Assembly (NCBI GenBank): GCA_905221605.1
Contig: CAJNDS010002790.1
Location: forward strand, 1,061,097 to 1,125,096
DNA: 64,000 nt
Direction: 5' to 3'
From: Symbiodinium natans
Lineage: Eukaryota; Sar; Dinophyceae; Suessiales; Symbiodiniaceae
In this document: positions 1 to 9,740 of the stretch, piece by piece
How positions within the stretch are numbered: the stretch's first letter is position 1
Layout of the letters: every line of letters begins with the position of its first letter
Notes under the pieces: model-generated
The model's database searches: none
What the model saw: only the letters and a program-made list of their open reading frames with translations
Told to the model about the DNA's origin: nothing
Position numbers and translations under genes: made by a program

Positions 1-184
1 TCAGGGTGTGGGTTTCTTATTCTAACGGGCAGTTGCGGGGTCCTAGGAGGGTTTAGGGTTAGGGTTTCTTTCGGGGTTTAGGGTAGGGAAGGGGTCTTCA
101 AGTCCATAAACGCCCAAGGGCAAGAAAACCCCAAACCCTAAAAACCTAGAACCCTAAACCCTAAGCCCTAACAAATTTGTCCAG

Positions 185-245
185 GCTTGCTGGTTCCCTG
201 AGTGGCCACGAGTTTCTCTGGTTCACGTTCGGCGTGCCCTGGTGC
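185..245 (+). CDS. Candidate internal exon
   Basis: Starts after TTGTCCAG, which follows a CCCTAAA tract, and runs into a TTTAGGG tract. One frame reads LAGSLSGHEFLWFTFGVPWC. No family recognised. Confidence 0.3.
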
Positions 246-532
246 TGAGGGTATAGGGTTTAGGGTTCATGGTTTAGGTTTAGGGTTTAGGGTTTAGGGT
301 TTAGAGTTAAAGGTTTGCTGGGGCTGAGGTGGGGAGAACAAGGATATGTTTCTTGACGGACTGTTGAGAGCGGAAGGGTGTACGTCTTGCATCGTGCAAA
401 CCTTGTTGCTAGGGCTTAAGCTCTCGTACAAGCCAACCCTGACCCAGAACCTCAAACCCCAAACCCCAAACCCTAAACCCTAAACCCTGAACCCTGAACC
501 CTGAACCCTAAACCCTAAACCCTAACCAACAG

Positions 533-621
533 ACATGAAGACAAGGCGCCCTCACTTTGACATTGCTCCTGGGCCACTCATACGGCCCTCAATCCGAAAC
601 CCCAAACCCCAAGCCCAAGCG
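533..621 (+). CDS. Candidate internal exon
   Basis: Preceded by an 80-nt C-strand tract ending CTAACCAACAG (branch-point-like CTAAC plus acceptor) and followed directly by GTTTAGGG, giving a GT donor. The open frame includes TRRPHFDIAPGPLIRPSIR. Its 3' end drifts into CCCCAAA-like sequence, so the true donor may be upstream. Confidence 0.35.
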
Positions 622-660
622 GTTTAGGGTTTAGGGTTCGGCGTTTAGGGTTTAAGATAC

Positions 661-738
661 TGTATATATATATATATATATACACATGTATATGTATATA
701 TATATATATTATATGTATATATATATATATATATATTT
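661..738. repeat. AT dinucleotide tract
   Basis: Imperfect (TA)n/(AT)n run inside an intron-like interval between a G-strand tract (627-650) and the long C-strand tract at 1036. Similar TA tracts occur at 3190-3248, 17900-18070, 48020-48150 and 63661-63700, always in intron-like positions. Confidence 0.85.
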
Positions 739-889
739 GCCCGTATTGGGTTGAAGAGGATCATATCTTGGATTTGTTTCACCGGGTTTTCTGGGCCACC
801 CTCGAAACCCAAGCTGCGATTTGCTAAGGTCTACTTGGAGGTTCATGGGTGCTATAAACAGGGCTAGAAGTGCATGTGCCCTAATTAAA

Positions 890-1015
890 TAGGATTCCCA
901 AAGGGCCCATGTACCTATAGAGTATATGTTTGGGCCTTACATGGATTCCTTATAGTAGCTTAAGGGCCCAAGTATATACAATGTGGGTACATGGACTCTT
1001 GGGGGTTATAGGTAT
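890..1015 (+). repeat. Dispersed repeat, copy 1
   Basis: The stretch CCCAAAGGGCCCATGTACC ... TAGTAGCTT ... GGGCCC ... TATATAC.A.TGTGGG matches 3417-3515 over about 95 nt with scattered substitutions and the same block order. Non-coding, intron-like position. Confidence 0.55.
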
Positions 1016-1035
1016 AGTTCTCATACTTATATCCC

Positions 1036-1289
1036 TAAACCCTAAACCCTAATTCCTAAACCCTAAAACCCTAAACCCTAAACCCTTAAACCCTAAAACC
1101 CTAAACCCTAAACCCTAAACCCTAAACCCTAAACCCTAAACCCTAAACCCTAAACCCTAAACCCTAAACCCTAAACCCTAAACCCTAAACCCTAAACCCT
1201 AAACCCTAAACCCTAAACCCTAAACCCTAAACCCTAAACCCTAAACCCTAAACCCTAAACCCTAAACTAAACCCTAAACCCTAAACCTA
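1036..1289. repeat. Telomere-like CCCTAAA array
   Basis: Roughly 35 near-perfect CCCTAAA units, among the longest C-strand tracts in the window. A single truncated unit (CCCTAAACTAAACCC) breaks it near 1262. It precedes the candidate exon at 1336. Confidence 0.95.
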
Positions 1290-1335
1290 CTTCTTATGAC
1301 TACATACCCCTGAACACCCAAGTAAGGTCTTGCAG

Positions 1336-1410
1336 CGTCAAGCCTACGAGGGCAACTGGCTCCAACGGCCCGGTCGCCGAGAGGACCGACCCGCAGGAGT
1401 AGTCGTGTAG
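1336..1410 (+). CDS. Candidate internal exon
   Basis: Acceptor TCTTGCAG after the 250-nt CCCTAAA tract; GTTAGGG donor follows at 1411. Two frames are open; one reads RQAYEGNWLQRPGRRED. No family recognised. Confidence 0.4.
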   Translation, partial: RQAYEGNWLQRPGRREDRPAGVVV

Positions 1411-1533
1411 GTTAGGGTTGAGGGTTGAGGGTTGAGGGTTTAGGGTTTAGGGTTTAGGGTTTAGGGTTTAGGGTTTAGGGTTTAGGGTTTAGGGTTTAGG
1501 GTTTAGGGTTTAGGGTTTAGGGTTTAGGGTTTA
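1408..1533. repeat. Telomere-like TTTAGGG array
   Basis: About 17 TTTAGGG units, the first few as TTGAGGG, starting exactly where the preceding candidate exon ends. Confidence 0.95.
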
Positions 1534-1797
1534 GGGCTTTCGGTGCCTTAAACCCGAAGCCCTAGACCCGAAACCCTGAACCCCAGTTTTCAGAGTTCAG
1601 ATTTTCGGGCTTAGGTTTACAGGATTGTTGTGTCTGGGGGTTAAGGTTTTGGGGCTTCGGAGCTTTGAGGGTTTCCGGGTTTGGGGCTTAGGTTACAAAG
1701 GGCGGTTGGGTGAGTGGCTGGGTTTTTGCAGGAAGTCCTGAGCTGAATCTGAAACCCTAAACCCTAAACCCTAAACCTTAAACCTTAAACCCTGCAG

Positions 1798-1879
1798 GAT
1801 CAGATGCTACTTCTGTTGCGCGCACTCCGCCCTCGGCGGACAATCCCGAAGCTGCCCTTGGGGCCATGGTCCCAGGCTG
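1798..1879 (+). CDS. Candidate internal exon
   Basis: A C-strand tract ends in CCCTGCAG, a near-ideal acceptor. The open frame begins SDATSVARTPPSADNPEAAL and continues to GAMVPG; a GT lies at 1880. Followed within 20 nt by a G-strand tract. One of the clearer examples of C tract, exon, G tract. Confidence 0.45.
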
Positions 1880-2235
1880 GTTCAGGGGGCTAGGGGATTC
1901 GGGGATTAGGGGTTTCGGGTTTAGGGTTTTGGGTTCAGGGTTTAGGGTTTAGGGTTTAGGGTTTAGGCAACCTCAAGCAACCGACACAGCCCCCGAGGTA
2001 AGGGTTACCCTAAGCCCCAAACCTTCAGATGTAGGAATTTGGGACATGATGGAGGATAGTTGCGGGGAGGGGGGGCGGGTGGGGGTGGGGTTAAGGAACC
2101 CCTAAACTCAAACATGTGGTTGCTAGGGCTGCTATGGTTTTGGGGTTTAGGGGGACTTACATTTTGAGGGTTTGAGCCCAAATGTGTAAAGCCTCAGGGA
2201 CTGAACACATTAGCCCATAAATCCCGAACCTTTTT

Positions 2236-2464
2236 CCCTAAACCCTAAGCCCTAAACCCTAAACCTTTACGCCCTAAACCCTAAACCCTAAACCCTAAAC
2301 CCTAAACCCTAAACCCTAAACCCTAAACCCTAAACCCTAAACCCTAAACCCTAAACCCTAAACCCTAAACCCTAAACCCTAAACCCTAAAACCTACACCC
2401 TAAACCCTAAACCCTAAACCCTAAACCCTAAACCCTAAACCCTAAACCCTAAACCCTAAACCCT
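2236..2464. repeat. Telomere-like CCCTAAA array ending in pyrimidine tract
   Basis: About 30 CCCTAAA units grade into a 40-nt C/T-only tract and then TTTGCAG at 2496-2502. The array therefore directly abuts a textbook polypyrimidine tract and acceptor. Confidence 0.95.
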
Positions 2465-2502
2465 CCCCTCTCCCCTCCTCCCTCCCCCCCCCCCCTTTGC
2501 AG

Positions 2503-2556
2503 GGCGTGCTTCCTGAAGCCCTGGAAGCCGGAGACTGCGGGCCGGAGGCTGGGGCT
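2503..2556 (+). CDS. Candidate micro-exon
   Basis: 54 nt, 18 codons, phase 0 at both ends: GVLPEALEAGDCGPEAGA. Polypyrimidine tract plus TTTGCAG on the left; GTAGGATTTAGGG on the right, entering a G-strand tract. Confidence 0.45.
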
Positions 2557-2799
2557 GTAGGATTTAGGGTTTAGGGTTTAGGGTTTAGGGTTTAGGGTTT
2601 AGGGTTAAAGGTTTGGGGTTTAGGCTTCAAGGCTTAGGGTCTAGGGTGTAAGGTTAGGCATCAGGGCTTGTGGGTTAGGGATCCCTAAACCCGAAACCCG
2701 AAACCCTAAACCCCAAACCCCAAACCCTAAACCCTAAACCCCAAACCCTAAACCCTAAACCCCAAACCCTAAACCCTAGCCCTAAACCCCAAACTCCAG

Positions 2800-2859
2800 G
2801 GGATTTACCCCATGCCAGGACGTGCCCTTGGTGCTGCAGCTCATTCCGGCAGCCTCTTG
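2800..2859 (+). CDS. Candidate internal exon
   Basis: Acceptor AACTCCAG follows a mixed CCCTAAA/CCCCAAA tract; donor GTAGCC at 2860. Open frame GFTPCQDVPLVLQLIPAAS. The G-strand tract starts at 2897. Confidence 0.4.
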
Positions 2860-2896
2860 GTAGCCCAGTGGTACCCTCTTACCCTTTTTTTGGTTC

Positions 2897-3046
2897 AAGG
2901 TTTAGGGTTTAGGGTTTAGGGCTAGGGTTTAGGGTTTAGGGTTTAGGGTTTAGGGTTTAGGGTTTAGGGTTAAGGGTTTAGGGTTTAGGGTTTAGGGTTT
3001 AGGGTTTAGGATTTAGGGTTCAGGGTTTAGGGTTTAGGGTTTAGGG
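2897..3046. repeat. Telomere-like TTTAGGG array
   Basis: About 20 units with occasional register slips (GGGCTAGGG, GGGTTAAGGG). Confidence 0.95.
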
Positions 3047-3064
3047 CGTGTCCTTGCTACTAAG

Positions 3065-3134
3065 GCCTGGGGCGAGGATGCCGAGTACATGGCTCGGGAG
3101 GCGCAGGCGCTTGAAGGGTTCTTTGGGGCGCTTG
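3065..3134 (+). CDS. Candidate internal exon
   Basis: Preceded by TTGCTACTAAG, in which a yeast-like CTAC/CTAA branch sequence sits at the acceptor; GTTTTTTG donor follows. The frame reads AWGEDAEYMAREAQALEGF and on to FGAL, an amphipathic-helix-like peptide. Here the tract upstream is G-strand, so the C/G order is not universal. Confidence 0.45.
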
Positions 3135-3211
3135 GTTTTTTGTTTGTTAGGGCTTAGGCCATCTATATAAGACCTTATAAGCCCTGCACATACAGATATA
3201 CATATATATAT

Positions 3212-3245
<34 letters not shown>

Positions 3246-3323
3246 ATTAAGATCAATATTTATATAGCCCATATACCCCTAAGCCCTCGAAAGCCTATAA
3301 ACTGCACAAACCCGAAAGTCCAG

Positions 3324-3369
3324 ACGTGCCCTAGATCCCAACAGTGCCTGGGACTCCAGGACGATTCTG
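3324..3369 (+). CDS. Candidate micro-exon
   Basis: Acceptor AAGTCCAG, then 46 nt open in one frame (TCPRSQQCLGLQDDS), then GTTTAGGG. Weak on its own. Confidence 0.25.
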
Positions 3370-3416
3370 GTTTAGGGTTTAGGGTTTAGGGTTCAGGGTT
3401 TAGGGTTTTGCCCTTA

Positions 3417-3515
3417 CCCAAAGGGTCCACATACCTCCAAAGTGTGTACTTGGGCTTCAAAGGGGTTCCTATCTAGTAGCTTTAGTATAGGGCCCTCGTA
3501 TATACTACATGGGGG
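3417..3515 (+). repeat. Dispersed repeat, copy 2
   Basis: Second copy of the repeat at 890-1015, with the same block order CCCAAAGGGTCCACATACC ... TAGTAGCTTTAGTATAGGGCCC ... TATATACTACATGGGG. Confidence 0.55.
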
Positions 3516-3793
3516 GCAGGCTTGCAACAAGAGGGTGTGGGGTTTGGGGTTTAGGGTTTAGGGCTTTGGGGTTTCGGATATAGGGCTTTGGCTCTTCTAC
3601 CTGGGACTCCAAAAGTTTACCCACAGTTCTCGCATAGGGTTTAGGCTTTAGGCTTTAGGGCCTAGGGTTTAGGGTTTAGGGTTTAGGGTTTAGGGAGGTG
3701 CCCCATGAACTGAGGGTGTTCGTCCTCGGACAAACCTCAGCAGCCTCAGCCCTTACGATTTCTTTTGGTGTGCCGGAGCTCTACTGAAACTTA

Positions 3794-3912
3794 CTGTTGG
3801 GTAGTAGGAATGAGGGAATGAGGTACCCTATGTCCCCCCTATAGAGGCCCTTTAAGGGATTATATAGGGTACCTCATTCCCCCATGCGCTACTAACCAAC
3901 AGCTGTAAGAAA
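3794..3912. mobile_element. Foldback/MITE-like element
   Basis: An 18-bp perfect inverted repeat (GGGAATGAGGTACCCTAT and its complement) encloses about 32 nt. Outside it, TGTTGGGTAGTAG pairs with CTACTAACCAACA (one mismatch). The arms total about 40 nt each side. No coding capacity. Sequence around both ends contains CTTAC/GTAAG, possibly part of the arms rather than a target duplication. Confidence 0.55.
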
Positions 3913-3970
3913 ACTTGAGTTTCTTTGGCCCTGTGTCTTCGCCCTGAGCCCTGGATCCCTAACATGACAG

Positions 3971-4000
3971 CGGCAGCGTGGAGCTTGCCGCAGACCTAGG
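3971..4000 (+). CDS. Candidate micro-exon (30 nt)
   Basis: ATCCCTAACATGACAG gives a TAAC branch site and acceptor; ten codons read about SGSVELAADL, then GTTTAGGG. Too short to judge alone. Confidence 0.25.
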
Positions 4001-4261
4001 GTTTAGGGTTTAGGGTTTAGGGTTTAAGGTTTAGGGTTTAGGGTTTAAGGTTTCGGGTTCCCGAGTAATTAAGGACCAGTGTCTTCATATCAGATGCCTC
4101 TTTGTTTTGTTCCTAGGTTTTGGGAGGGGGGCCCAAGTGTCGAACCACTATCAACCGCCCGAGAATTTCAGGTTTTGGGGCTCAGGGCGTCACAACGCTC
4201 CTTAAACCCCATAAACCACCCTAAACCCTAAACCCTGAACCCTAAACCCTAAACCCTAAAG

Positions 4262-4295
4262 GCTGGAGCATGCTGAGCAGCCTCGACCTTAACCT
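4262..4295 (+). CDS. Candidate micro-exon
   Basis: Follows a C-strand tract ending CTAAAG; one frame reads WSMLSSLDLNLS with a GT at 4296. Confidence 0.25.
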
Positions 4296-4518
4296 GTCCA
4301 CCCAACATTGCAATTAGCTACACGGTCCCATAGTATGGGGAGGACCCCTTATATACCCCTTATAATACCCTCTGCAAAATGAAGGGCCATACGTCAAACC
4401 CTAAACCCTAAACCCTAAACCCTAAACCCTAAACCCTAAACCCTAAACCCTAAACTTTAAGCGATTTAAGGGGCCATGTTCAGGGCCCATGTAACTGCCC
4501 TCCGAAACGTAGCCACAG

Positions 4519-4569
4519 GAGCTGCTGGGCCCAGATGCAACGGGCGTGATTCTTGGGTTGCAGATTCAG
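4519..4569 (+). CDS. Candidate internal exon
   Basis: Acceptor GTAGCCACAG; 17 codons ELLGPDATGVILGLQIQ; then GGTTTAGGG. Clean at both borders and followed by a G-strand tract. Confidence 0.45.
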
Positions 4570-4627
4570 GGTTTAGGGTTTAAGGTTTGGGGTTTCTTGG
4601 GTTGCTTCTTCTGAATGTGAAAAAAAT

Positions 4628-4764
4628 GTGTGTGTGTGTGTGTGTGTGACGCCTGATGCGGCAAACCTCACGCAATTGCACAAACACCGAAGAAAAAAAA
4701 CGCGCATGCACACACGCAAAGCAAAAAACAAAACAAGCAAAACAACACACACACACACACACAC
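4628..4764 (-). repeat. TG/CA-flanked dispersed element, inverted copy
   Basis: (TG)n, then about 95 nt unique sequence, then (AC)n. The unique core (GACGCCTGATGCGGCAAACC ... AAAACAAGCAAAACA) is the near-perfect reverse complement of 19525-19644. No open frame longer than chance expectation; the short ORFs here come from the microsatellites. Confidence 0.8.
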
Positions 4765-5061
4765 GACAGAGTAGTCAGGCATAAGTCAGGTAAGAGACTC
4801 AAAAGATTCGAAAGCTTGATTTCCTAGCATCGTATGTGCATGGTAATTCTCGAATTCCCTTCTGGCCACACTCGTAAAATCGGAATTCCCTTACGAATGC
4901 CTATCGGAGTGTCTGGTGTCTATTCAGTCCTGTATGAATGCCTATGAGAGTGTCTGGTGTCTGTCGTCTGATAGACATAGTACTGAGGCATAGGCATATA
5001 GACAGAGTAATAGACAGAGTAGTCAGGCATAAGTCAGGTAAGAGGCTCAAAAGATTCGAAA
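4765..5061 (+). repeat. 49-bp direct repeat, two copies
   Basis: GACAGAGTAGTCAGGCATAA and the following 29 nt (to AAAAGATTCGAAA) occur at 4765-4814 and again at 5013-5061, 248 nt apart, with one substitution. Between them TGCCTATCGGAGTGTCTGGTG is also partly duplicated (4900, 4940). Confidence 0.75.
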
Positions 5062-5121
5062 TCACAGGTTCAAGTTGAGCCCAAGAAGACCCCTCCGGCG
5101 AAATCATGAGTTCAAGTTGTA

Positions 5122-5188
5122 GAATTCATTTCCAGGGTTCTTATATACCCTATCAAGTTGTAAGTTAAAGAACCCTGGAAATGAATTC
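5122..5188. repeat. Hairpin with 21-bp perfect arms
   Basis: The left arm (5122-5142) begins GAATTCATTTCCAGGG; the right arm (5168-5188) is its exact reverse complement. The spacer is 25 nt. A further 11-bp-arm hairpin (ATTCAATTGAC/GTCAATTGAAT) lies at 5447-5475. Confidence 0.85.
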
Positions 5189-5229
5189 GTCCCACGAAGG
5201 GAATTTGGCCGGTGGGGCCTTCTTGGGCT

Positions 5230-5420
5230 CAACTTGAAGCCTCGGAATGCATTTTTGACATCTTTCGGGCGGCCTCGGGAATGCTTTTAGAGCATCTTCG
5301 AGCGGCTTCGGGGGCTCCATTTTTAGCATGTTCGAGCGGCCTCGGGGATGCTTTTTTAGCATCTTCGAGCGGTATCGGAAATGCATTTTTTGGCATCTTT
5401 CGGGCGCTCGGGCGGTATCG
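5230..5420 (+). repeat. Imperfect tandem repeat, ~45-bp unit
   Basis: Four to five units of the form GCATCTTCGAGCGGCCTCGG followed by GGATGCTTTTT. Both strands stay open, which reflects the repeat rather than a gene. Confidence 0.6.
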
Positions 5421-5509
5421 AGATGTATTCTAGCACTCATTTGGTGATTCAATTGACCGGTCGCGTCAATTGAATTTCAACCCTCCCGAGTATGTGTGTT
5501 CCAAAAAAT

Positions 5510-6830
5510 GAACCAGAGGGAATGTCTGACACCGAAAGGGTGTCTGAAGACCACTTTGACAGGAAACCCAAAAAAGATGAACTAGAGAGGTGTTTTTAAC
5601 AGGAAAACAAAAAATGAACCAGAGGGGCGTCTGACACTGAAGGGTGTCTTATTAGACCACTTCGAACCCAAACAAAAATGAACCAGAGAGGTGCCTGACA
5701 CCGAAAGGGTGCCTTGAGACCACTTTGACAGGAAACCCCAAAAAATGAACCAGGAGGGAATGTCTGACACCGAAAGGGTGTCTGAAGACCACTTTAACAG
5801 GAACCCAAAAAAATGAACCAGAGGGTGTCCTTGACAGGAAAACCAAAAAATGAACCAGAGGGGCGTCTGACACTGAAAGGGTGTCTTAAGACCACTTTGA
5901 CAGGAAACCCCCAAAAAATGAACATAATCGAAATCCTCAAACTCGATCATGAATCCCAGGATTTCCCTTTATTTCTAAAAATGATCGAAAAACTACAGGT
6001 TTTCGTTTATTTGTGAACATTTTTGAAAACCTCAAAATTGAATGAATCACAGATTTTGCTTGAAAGTGTCTTGAGACCACTTTAACAGGAAAAAAATGAA
6101 CCAGAGAGCGTCCGACACCGAAAGGGTGTCTGAAGACCACTTTGACAGGAAACCCAAAAAAGACGAACCAGAGGGGTGTCTTTAACAGAAAAACCAAAAA
6201 ATGAACCAGAGGGGCGTCTGACACTGAAGGGTGTCTTATTAGACCACTTCGAACCCAAACAAAAATGAACCAGAGAGGTGCCTAACACCGAAAGGGTGCC
6301 TTGAGACCACTTTGACAGGAAACCCCAAGAAATGAACCAGGAGGGAATGTCTGACACCGAAAGGGTGTCTGAAGACCACTTTGACAGGAACCCAAAAAAA
6401 AGAACCAGAGGGGTGTCTTTGACAGAAAAGCCAAAAAATGAACCAGAGGGGCGTCTGACACTGTAAGGGTGTCTTAAGACCACTTTGACAGGAAACTCCA
6501 AAAAATGAACATAATCGAAATCCTCAAACTTGATCATGTATCCCAGGTTTTCCCTTATTTCTAAAAATAAACGAAAACTACAGGTTTTCGTTTATTTGTG
6601 AACATTTTTGAAAACCTCAAAATTGAATGAATCACAGATTTTGCTTGAAAGTGTCTTGAGACCACTTTAACAGGAACAAAAATGAACCAGAGAGTGTCCG
6701 ACACCGAAAGGGTGTCTTTAGACCATACCAAGAAAAATGAACCAGAGTGTCTTAAACCGAAATGGTGTCTTGAGACCACTTTGACAGGAACCGGATGTCT
6801 TGAGACCACTTTGACAGGATCCGGATTTGC
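5510..6830 (+). repeat. Minisatellite with ~585-bp higher-order repeat
   Basis: Basic unit of 55-70 nt built from ATGAACCAGAGGG, GTCTGACACCGAAAGGGTGTC and GACCACTTTGACAGGAAACC. The sequence from about 5563 reappears at about 6149, and 6040 reappears at 6625, so a block of about 585 bp is duplicated. Long minus-strand ORFs across it are by-products of the repeat. Confidence 0.85.
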
Positions 6831-7199
6831 AAGGCTTGGAAACAGTTGGTTCAGAATGTCAGACACTGTCAAGGCCGCGGTTAACACGGTGTTAGGAAGA
6901 GTGGAACTGAGGTTCTTCAGAAGTTGGACCATCTTGTGTTGGTGAGGAAACTTTTACAAGAAGTTGTGGGAAGACTGCAGGGTGAAGCCTGAGTCTGGGA
7001 GCGATGTTGAACACGAGCCAGTGAGGCTCCACGAGGAGTCCAAGAGGAGGACGAGAGCGTGGAAGTTCCATGCCCATCATGAATGCAATGCTGAGACAAG
7101 ACGAAGGGCAGACCCTTCTTTTCCGGGTTTGGAAACAAGTTAGCCCAGTTTGGAGACCAGGTATGGTGCAAGAGGACCAACCTGTGTCTGGCCCGGTAC

Positions 7200-7545
7200 A
7201 TAGAGGTTGAGCTCTTGTCTTTCTCCAGGGGTGGAGGTCTAGGTGGTGGACTTGGAGTCGCTACCCGGAAAACCTGGGTCCCCTGTGCCAGAATACCCCG
7301 ATGCACCATTACATCCCGAAGACGAACTGGGAATGTTCTCCGTCTGAATGTTCTGAGGTGGAGGGGGAACATTCAGCTGTTGTTGTTGTTGCTGCATCAT
7401 CCAGTGCTGCTGTTGTTGCTGTTGTACCATGGATGATGTCATAAACTGTTGCTGTTGCACCACAAGCTGTTGCATCATACCTTCCAAGTCTCGCACTTGT
7501 CTCGTCAACCCTTGCACATCAGGTGGTGAATGCGATGGCATCACC
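7200..7545 (-). CDS. Glutamine-rich gag-like N-terminus, inverted
   Basis: Minus-strand frame starting ATG at 7544: about 100 residues with VRDLEGMMQQLVVQQQQ, further Q runs, a PPPP stretch and an S/G/T-rich tail. A Q-rich, coiled-coil-like segment is what I would expect before the gag matrix region of dinoflagellate copia-like elements, yet it lies on the strand opposite to the gag directly downstream (7600 on). Either a 5' inversion within the element or a chance consequence of a CTG/TTG repeat; the + strand reading of the same DNA is poly-leucine and less protein-like. Confidence 0.3.
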
Positions 7546-7599
7546 GCAGGTTGAGGAAACAGCAGGCAATCCCGGAGGTTGTGATGGACTTCCCATCAC

Positions 7600-8430
7600 T
7601 TGCTGAGGCAATCCAGGAAAAGCACCATCAGGACTTCCGGTGAGAGGGATGTGTTCGCCCGATCAGACAAATGGTTGCCCAGTTTGCCAACCATTGACTT
7701 TTCGTCATGGAAAGATCGCATCTCGGAAGCGCTTTGGCTTTTTGACCTGGATGGAGAAACTGACCAGTTGGGTCGGATTGGGTTCTGAAGTGTTTCCCAA
7801 CGAGTTGATGCATGTCCCGGTTGAAACAGGATCAGCTTACTGTTGAGCAACAGAAGCGGTCGACACGATTGATGCACATCCTGCGACAGACGTTTGCAAG
7901 TCATGAGAAGAGTTCTCTGATTCTGCAGACCTATGTTGAAAGTGAAAGCACTTATCAACAATCTGGCTTTGTGGCATTGAGGTTGCTGGCGAAGGAATTT
8001 TGCTTGAAGTCGCGGGCCGAGTGTCTGTACTTTCGGTCGCAGCTAGTGAACCAGACTGTGAAAGCTCCAAGCATTCCGGAAGTTGTTCGAAAGATTGAGC
8101 ATGAGATGAACATATGTGCGAAGTTGCTCAATAGTCTCGATTCCGATGTACATGCTGGCGGTTTACAGCTCCAAGAGGCTGATTCGGTGATGGTTTTGCT
8201 GCGAAGTTTGCCAGATAAATGCCGAAGCCATTGCTTGTTGCATGGCAACAGTGAGTCATTTGAAGATTTGAAACGAGTTGCTCTGAAGTTTGAAGTACAA
8301 CAGAGGGTGTGGTCCGAAACCCCTGGTACGAAACGGGCAACGATGAGAAACCTAAAGGCAAAGGAAAGGAACAGAAAGGCAAGCGTGAATCAAGCAAAGG
8401 TGCTGGAAAACGTGCTCCAAGCCAGAGCAA
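7600..8430 (+). pseudogene. Retroelement gag, frameshifted
   Basis: Frame 1 (to about 7735) gives DKWLPSLPTIDFSSWKDRI, the W...L..W..R gag signature; frame 2 (7735-7810) gives LTWMEKLTSWVGLGSEVF; frame 3 (7812-8310) gives the helical body ending RSLPDKCRSHCLLHG and FEDLKRVALKFEVQQRVW. The joins imply a shift near 7735 and one near 7810. Codon content is similar in all pieces, so these are breaks in one former gene. Confidence 0.65.
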
Positions 8431-8734
8431 GAAGGATGTTGAGTGCTATGTGTGTCATGGAAAGGGGCATTATGCCCGCGATTGTTGGTACAAAGATGGA
8501 GAGTTAGCCAACAAGACTGATTCCCCCGGTGCTAAGGCTAAAGCCAAGGCAAAAGGAAGCCCCAAGAAGAAGAAGGCTGAAAAAGGGAAGCCTAAAGGAA
8601 AAGGAAAGGGCAAAGGGAAGACAGTTGCAGAAGTCTCCCAAGAGGGTGAATCGAACGACTATCAGTTGGTTGGAGGTGAATGGAATGAACCTGAATCAGA
8701 GGCCCGAGTGGCCTCTGGAGGATTTGTTAGATGA
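8309..8734 (+). pseudogene. Gag C-terminus with CCHC zinc knuckle
   Basis: 141 codons in frame 2. Residues about 47-60 read CYVCHGKGHYARDC, an exact CX2CX4HX4C knuckle for nucleic-acid binding. Flanking K/G-rich runs are typical of gag tails. Overlaps the end of the upstream gag frame, so a shift near 8320 is needed to join them. Confidence 0.8.
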
Positions 8735-9740
8735 GGCGAAGAAGGAATGGATTCCACGAAGCTCTGATGAGTTCGATTGGTCGTGGGAAGCTGAGACGAG
8801 AGTCCGAATTGCTGAGTTGGAGCATCGGATCTCCACAGATCTAGCTCAGATGATGCCATCTAACTTGATTCAATCTTTAATGAAGCCTCCAATGAGTCAA
8901 GTCAAGAGTCTGGAGAAAGATGATGCGAGCCGATGGTGGTTGATCGACTCAGGAGCGTCGGTGACAGTGATTGCGAAGAGATACTTGGATGAATTCCAGA
9001 TCTTGGATCGGAAGGCGTTGGGACCTAATGAGAGGTACTCAGCAGCCAATGATACCCCTGTGAATGTCTTCGAGCGAGTTCGCGTTCGAGCTTTGTTGCC
9101 GATGTATGAAGGAAAGCAGTATCTTGGTTTGATCTCGGTCTATGTGACTGGAGTTGTGGCGGATGTGGCGCACAACATCTTGAGTACCGAGCAAATGGTG
9201 AGGACTGGCTGGGAAGTGAAGTTTACCCGAAAGGAAATTTCGCTGCGACACGAAAAGAAAGGAGTCATGGGATATGGAGTATCCTGGGCTGGATGTCCTT
9301 GGATCTATCTGCAAGGTGATGCTGAAAAGCGAAAGAAAGTTACCTTCGGACGAACCGAGGTTCGGCAAATGGCTGTGGATGATGGCCAACAACCTATGGA
9401 GGTTGATCAGATGCAGTCAGTGAAGACGATGACCAAGAAAAAGCAAGAGGAAATGGAGCTGCATCGGATGCGAGGCCACATTCCGTTTTGGTCCGAATGT
9501 CCTCATTGTCGGATGACACGAGGGACTACACAGCATCGCCGGACCAAGGACGTTCAAGATCGACCTGTAGCGTTGCAAGCGGATTTTTGCTTCATCAACC
9601 TGGTGACTGGTACTTTTGCCAAGGACCAGCCAACGGCTCCCAATATGAAAATGCTGGTCATGACGGAAATGTCAACCAGGATGATTGGATGCTTGTTGGT
9701 AGGGACCAATGCCGACAATACGTCGAGTAGACAGCGGTGA
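8700..9740 (+). pseudogene. Retroelement aspartic protease and integrase N-terminus
   Basis: Frame 3. WWLIDSGASVTVIAKRYL carries the D-S/T-G active site of retroviral-type aspartic proteases. Further on, HRMRGHIPFWSECPHCRM supplies an H...H...CxxC integrase zinc-binding motif, and LQADFCFI would hold the first catalytic Asp. The frame ends in a stop at 9738-9740, about where the second catalytic Asp region should begin. Confidence 0.7.

Larger units (their letters stand above)
1..4600 (+). other. Left telomere-repeat/exon field, first part
   Basis: Alternating tracts of CCCTAAA and TTTAGGG type heptamers separated by short unique segments. C-strand tracts lie at about 125-172, 447-526, 1036-1289, 1752-1790, 2236-2464, 2687-2790, 4211-4259 and 4396-4457. 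G-strand tracts lie at about 245-306, 627-650, 1408-1533, 1895-1966, 2560-2630, 2897-3046, 3370-3405, 3655-3696 and 3997-4056. Segments following a C tract and preceding a G tract are GC-rich with an open + frame; segments between a G tract and the next C tract are AT-rich or repetitive. I read the first class as exons and the second as intron interiors. Confidence 0.5.

Noticed and set aside
1036-2464. A true chromosome end
   Set aside because: Tracts alternate in orientation, are short and continue across the window, so they are interstitial.
1-4600. Regular repeats with unique spacers as a possible CRISPR array
   Set aside because: Repeats are 7-mers in both orientations, spacers vary from tens to hundreds of nt, and the context is eukaryotic.
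5582-6932. Minus-strand ORFs with SVSDAPLVHFLVF repeats
   Set aside because: By-product of the minisatellite; frames are broken by unit-length changes.
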